Source: Rhodococcus sovatensis (lineage in GTDB: Bacteria; Actinomycetota; Actinomycetes; Mycobacteriales; Mycobacteriaceae). From it: 64,000 bases of DNA. Positions 61,135 through 64,000 of the stretch are shown here, piece by piece. The DNA lies in NCBI RefSeq assembly GCF_037327425.1, contig NZ_CP147846.1, forward strand, positions 3,224,001 through 3,288,000, given 5' to 3'. Below the pieces are notes generated by a model. It did no database searches and was not told the DNA's origin. It saw only the letters and a list, made by a program, of their open reading frames with translations. A program made the position numbers and the translations under genes. Numbering within the stretch: position 1 is the first letter of the stretch; each line of letters begins with the position of its first letter.

Positions 61135-62082
61135 TCAGTTCTCCGCTCCAGCGGCACGCCGCTGTGCTTTGCCGAGCACGCTCACGAGGAAGCGTGCAGT
61201 GATGAACACGAGGATCCACAGCAGGAACATGTAGGTGCTGCCGCGGGAGTAGTCGAGGTTGATGATCGAGTCCTCGAAGGCGCCGATCTGCAACGACCGC
61301 GTCGCCACACCAGGTCCACCTGCGGTGAGAACCCATGGCACGTCAAAGAACTTGAGATTGTCCATGAATCGGAAGATCACCGCGACGAGGATGTACGGCC
61401 ACAGCATCGGAAGCATGAGCCTGCGGAACATGTAGAACCAGCTGGCCCCGTCGACCTCGGAGGCCTCGAAGGGTTCCTTCGGAAGCGACCTGATACCGGC
61501 GAGGACCAGGATGGCCACGAAGGGAGTGAAGATCCACAGGTCGACGAGAATGACCGAGAACAGCGCGTTCTGACTGCTCAACCAGTCGAAGGTGTTGCCC
61601 AGCCCCAGAACGTGGTTCAGCACACCGAACTGCGGATTGAACATCAGCTTCCAGACGACCGCCGCGATCACCGGTGCAATCATCAGGGGCAGAATCAGAA
61701 CTTTCTCGAAGATGCGGCCGACGATCGACGATCGGTTCAGCAGCAACGCGATGATCACACCGATGACCGTCTCGACGAGCGTCGCGACGACCGCGAACGT
61801 CCCGGTCACCCGCACACTGGACCAGAATTGCGCGTCGCCGAGCACACTGACGTAGTTCGCGAAGCCCACGAACACCGGATTCGGGTTCACAGCAGCATAA
61901 TTGAGGAACGAATACCAGGCGCCGACGAAGAACGGGTACAGAATGCCGATGACGATCAGGACAGCGGGAACCGACAGCAGGTACGGACGCAGCTTGCGAC
62001 GCCAGCGCGGCACTTCCGGCTTGCCGGAGGACTTCGGAGCAGGCGCGTCCGTCGTGCGCCTTCCTTCAGTCTGAGTGGCCAT
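61135..62082 (-). CDS. ABC sugar/polyol permease (MalF type)
   Basis: 315 residues with a Lys/Arg/Pro-rich cytoplasmic N-terminus and six membrane helices. EAA loop in EPFEASEVDGASWFYMFRRLMLPMLWPYI. Follows the binding-protein gene by 24 bases and pairs with the MalG-type permease. Confidence 0.92.
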   Translation of the reverse strand: MATQTEGRRTTDAPAPKSSGKPEVPRWRRKLRPYLLSVPAVLIVIGILYPFFVGAWYSFLNYAAVNPNPVFVGFANYVSVLGDAQFWSSVRVTGTFAVVATLVETVIGVIIALLLNRSSIVGRIFEKVLILPLMIAPVIAAVVWKLMFNPQFGVLNHVLGLGNTFDWLSSQNALFSVILVDLWIFTPFVAILVLAGIRSLPKEPFEASEVDGASWFYMFRRLMLPMLWPYILVAVIFRFMDNLKFFDVPWVLTAGGPGVATRSLQIGAFEDSIINLDYSRGSTYMFLLWILVFITARFLVSVLGKAQRRAAGAEN

Positions 62083-62106
62083 GACCTACCTCTTTCTCGG
62101 ATGTGC

Positions 62107-63513
62107 TCACAGGTTCACCTTCGAGGTGTTGGTTTTGGCCAGTCCGTCGAGACGCGACTGCGCGTCGTCTCCGCCGTAGATGTCCTGCAGAGCCGACGCC
62201 CAGTTCTGCGTGGTATCGAAGAACTTCTTCTGCGGCGTGAACTGAATCTTGGACTGATCGATTACGGTTTCGAACGTCTCGAGGTAGCCCGCCTGATCGG
62301 CGACCTGATCCTTGAACACGCCGTCGAACACCGACTTCCGAACCGGGTCGGCGTAGATGCCGCCCTGAACGGCCTTCGACATCGCCTCTTTGCCCGTTGC
62401 CCACTGCATGAACAGCCAGGCTGCGTGCTTGTTCTTCGACATCGAGTTCATCGCCAGCGACCATGTCCAGAGGTTGGTGGCGTAGCTACCGTCCGGTCCC
62501 GCAGGTCCCGGGTACCACCCGATGTTGCCGGCTTGAGCCGACGCTCCCGGCTTGTTCTTGGGGTACGTCGCGCTGTCCGCGTCGTAGACCATCATGGCGG
62601 TTCCGTCACCGAGATCGCCGGTAGCGTTCGGGTAGTCGTAGGACGTCCACGATGTGGGCCCGGCCAACTTCTGCATCTCGATCCACTTCTCGGTGAAGTC
62701 GACGGCCTTCGCGGAGTTCATCCGAGCCTGCAGCTCACCGTTCTCGAAGACGTAGTCCTGCGCGCCTTCACGGGTGTACTGCGTCATGAAACCGGGATGG
62801 ATGGTCGCCCAGGATTTCGATCCGCGGGTGGCGATGCCGTATCGGTTCTGCGAGCGATCGGTCAGATCGATGGCCAGCTGGATGAAGTTGTCGAACGTAT
62901 CCGGCAACGTGATGCCATTGCTGTCGAAGTAGGCCTTGTTGTAGGCGACGACGTTGTTCTCGAATCCCCATGGGAGTGCCCACTGACCGCCGGTTCCGAG
63001 CGGTGACCCCTGCTCGAAGTCCCAACTCGTCGACGTTCGCAGACCCTCGTAGATGTCTTCGAAGTCGTACTCGTCACTGGTGGCAGAGCTGTTCTTCAGC
63101 CACGGCCCCAGGTCTTCGAGCCATCCGGGCGGCCCGTACTGCCAAATGAAGTACGCACCGAGCATGAACACATCGTGTTTGCCTGTGCCCCCGGCAAGTT
63201 CGGTATTCAGCTTGGTGAAGTAGTCGGCCTCGGGTACCAGGTCTGCGTTGACGGTGATGCCGGTGAGCTGTTCGAACTCGACGAGCAGCGGCTGAAAGGA
63301 CTGCTGGTACGGATGCGGAGTCTGCAGGATGTTCAGCGTCGTACCCTGCGCCGCTTTCCAATCGAACGGCCCGGTGACCTCACCCGCGCCGTTGACGGCG
63401 TTCACTGCGCCGCCGACACCGCACGAGGACAGGATCGGCACCGACGCCGCAGCGACACCTGCCAGACCCATCGCGCGGAGCATGTCCCGCCGCGAGAATT
63501 GACGATAACTCAT
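62107..63513 (-). CDS. ABC transporter substrate-binding lipoprotein (polyol/sugar)
   Basis: 468 residues from the ATG at 63513 with GGAG nine bases ahead; a TTG five codons earlier is less likely. Signal region has twin arginines (FSRRDMLRAMGLAG) and a lipobox LSSC at about residues 28-31, so a Tat-type lipoprotein is possible. Mature part is a family-1 binding protein (LNILQTPHPYQQSFQPLLVEFEQLTGITVNADLV). Large, with many Trp/Tyr residues for sugar stacking. By context it binds a tetritol or similar polyol. Confidence 0.9.
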   Translation of the reverse strand: MSYRQFSRRDMLRAMGLAGVAAASVPILSSCGVGGAVNAVNGAGEVTGPFDWKAAQGTTLNILQTPHPYQQSFQPLLVEFEQLTGITVNADLVPEADYFTKLNTELAGGTGKHDVFMLGAYFIWQYGPPGWLEDLGPWLKNSSATSDEYDFEDIYEGLRTSTSWDFEQGSPLGTGGQWALPWGFENNVVAYNKAYFDSNGITLPDTFDNFIQLAIDLTDRSQNRYGIATRGSKSWATIHPGFMTQYTREGAQDYVFENGELQARMNSAKAVDFTEKWIEMQKLAGPTSWTSYDYPNATGDLGDGTAMMVYDADSATYPKNKPGASAQAGNIGWYPGPAGPDGSYATNLWTWSLAMNSMSKNKHAAWLFMQWATGKEAMSKAVQGGIYADPVRKSVFDGVFKDQVADQAGYLETFETVIDQSKIQFTPQKKFFDTTQNWASALQDIYGGDDAQSRLDGLAKTNTSKVNL

Positions 63514-63549
63514 GTGATGTGTCTCCAAGGGGAGTCGAGCAGGAGCGAA

Positions 63550-64000
63550 TCAGGACGGAATGAGCGAAACTTTGACGGACTCGGTGCCTGCACCGACGAG
63601 ATCGAGCCCCTTCTGGAAGTCGGCAAGCGGAAGCTGATGGCTGCAGATCTTGTCCATCGGCAGCACGCCGGACTCGATCATGCGGATGGCGGCAGGCCAG
63701 CAGTACGGGCCGAGGTGCGCGCCCAGCACGTCGAGTTCCTTGTCATCGGAGATGATCGACCAGTCGACGGTGACGTCGCTACCGAAGACACCGTATTCGA
63801 CGTACGTGCCGAGCTTGCGAAGTAGGTTGAGTCCCTGCGGAACTGCGGTCGGATGGCCGGTTCCCTCGAGGTAGACGTCGGCGCCGTAACCGTCGGTCAG
63901 ATCTTTGACGATCTTCTCGGCATCCTCGTTGCGAATATCGATGACGATGTCGGCGCCGCATTCCTTGGCCAACGCGAGCTTCTCGGGCTGCATGTCGAGT
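63550..64000 (-). CDS. Zinc-type polyol dehydrogenase, C-terminal part (cut by window edge)
   Basis: The last 149 codons before the stop at 63550 are present; the start lies beyond base 64000. The NAD-binding and C-terminal parts are visible: KLALAKECGADIVIDIRNEDAEKIV, YGADVYLEGTGHPTAVPQGLNLLRKLGTYVEYGVF, LGPYCWPAAIRMIESGVLPMDKICSHQLPLADFQKGLDLV. The catalytic-zinc N-terminal half is outside. Resembles erythritol/L-threitol dehydrogenase (EltD-type) MDR enzymes, which feed erythrulose to the kinase downstream. Its stop is 36 bases before the binding-protein start. Confidence 0.85.
   Translation of the reverse strand, partial: LDMQPEKLALAKECGADIVIDIRNEDAEKIVKDLTDGYGADVYLEGTGHPTAVPQGLNLLRKLGTYVEYGVFGSDVTVDWSIISDDKELDVLGAHLGPYCWPAAIRMIESGVLPMDKICSHQLPLADFQKGLDLVGAGTESVKVSLIPS

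Noticed and set aside
60982..63006. Plus-strand open frame of 674 codons opposite the ABC permease and binding-protein genes
   Set aside because: Composition of Asp/Glu/Arg/His repeats reflects antisense reading; the minus-strand genes have intact motifs.
1..64000. Insertion sequences, prophage, integrase, attachment sites or restriction/defence islands
   Set aside because: No transposase, integrase, phage or restriction motifs were found, and the left third keeps ancestral gene order; the window looks like stable chromosome.

Overview
This window is 64 kb of a high-GC, gene-dense actinobacterial chromosome. I place it among the mycolic-acid actinobacteria, most likely Rhodococcus or a close relative. 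The left third follows the core order known from Mycobacterium tuberculosis Rv1308 back to Rv1292: ATP synthase, a small membrane protein, wecA, sua5, prmC, prfA, rpmE, rho, thrB, thrC, hom, lysA, argS. AtpH and AtpF are separate proteins of ordinary length here, whereas mycobacteria fuse b and delta. Two genes not in the mycobacterial order are inserted: a serine hydroxymethyltransferase and a SHOCT-domain protein. There is no insertion sequence, prophage or CRISPR array, and one tRNA gene.

Layout. 1-20.5 kb (all minus): atpBEFHA (atpA cut by the left edge), wall-lipid initiation (wecA), one-carbon and translation genes (glyA, sua5, prmC, prfA, rpmE), rho, the threonine/lysine genes thrB-thrC-hom-lysA, and argS. 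20.7-27.9 kb: a DUF3105/DUF305 surface pair, phosphoketolase, tRNA-Arg(CCG), a coiled-coil protein, and a two-domain MerR regulator divergent from an erythromycin-esterase-like gene. 27.9-35.6 kb: cysD-cysNC-cysQ (PAPS synthesis and PAP removal) divergent from a hypothetical protein, an SDR, a sulfotransferase-like protein and a methyltransferase. 35.6-38.2 kb: PadR and MarR regulators, a DUF1707-type membrane protein and an actin/Hsp70-fold protein. 38.2-43.6 kb: a complete valine/isobutyrate operon (mmsA, acyl-CoA dehydrogenase, HIBYL-CoA hydrolase, mmsB, enoyl-CoA hydratase). 43.7-50.8 kb: SWIM protein plus SNF2 helicase, an MDR oxidoreductase, a secreted HNH nuclease, a shikimate-dehydrogenase-like protein and a secreted SGNH esterase. 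50.8-55.7 kb: N-acetylglucosamine uptake and catabolism (nagB, nagA, PTS EIIC; divergent EIIB and EIIA; a GntR regulator). 55.8-64 kb: a probable tetritol/erythrulose utilisation operon (polyol dehydrogenase cut by the right edge, ABC transporter with two different ATPases, DhaK-DhaL kinase, RpiB-type isomerase).

The most interesting signal is at 31.7-31.9 kb. The divergent intergenic region between cysD and the sulfotransferase operon carries two back-to-back sigma-A-like promoters. Each is overlapped by a 14-bp site fitting TnnAACnnGTTnnA, the consensus published for the steroid-catabolism repressor KstR. PAPS production, PAP removal and a PAPS-type sulfotransferase would thus be co-controlled, possibly by sterol metabolites. 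CysQ in this operon also carries an unusual C-terminal NTF2-like extension.

Functions come from motif reading and family knowledge only; no database search was run. Start codons were chosen from ribosome-binding sites, overlaps and family lengths, and uncertain ones are flagged.
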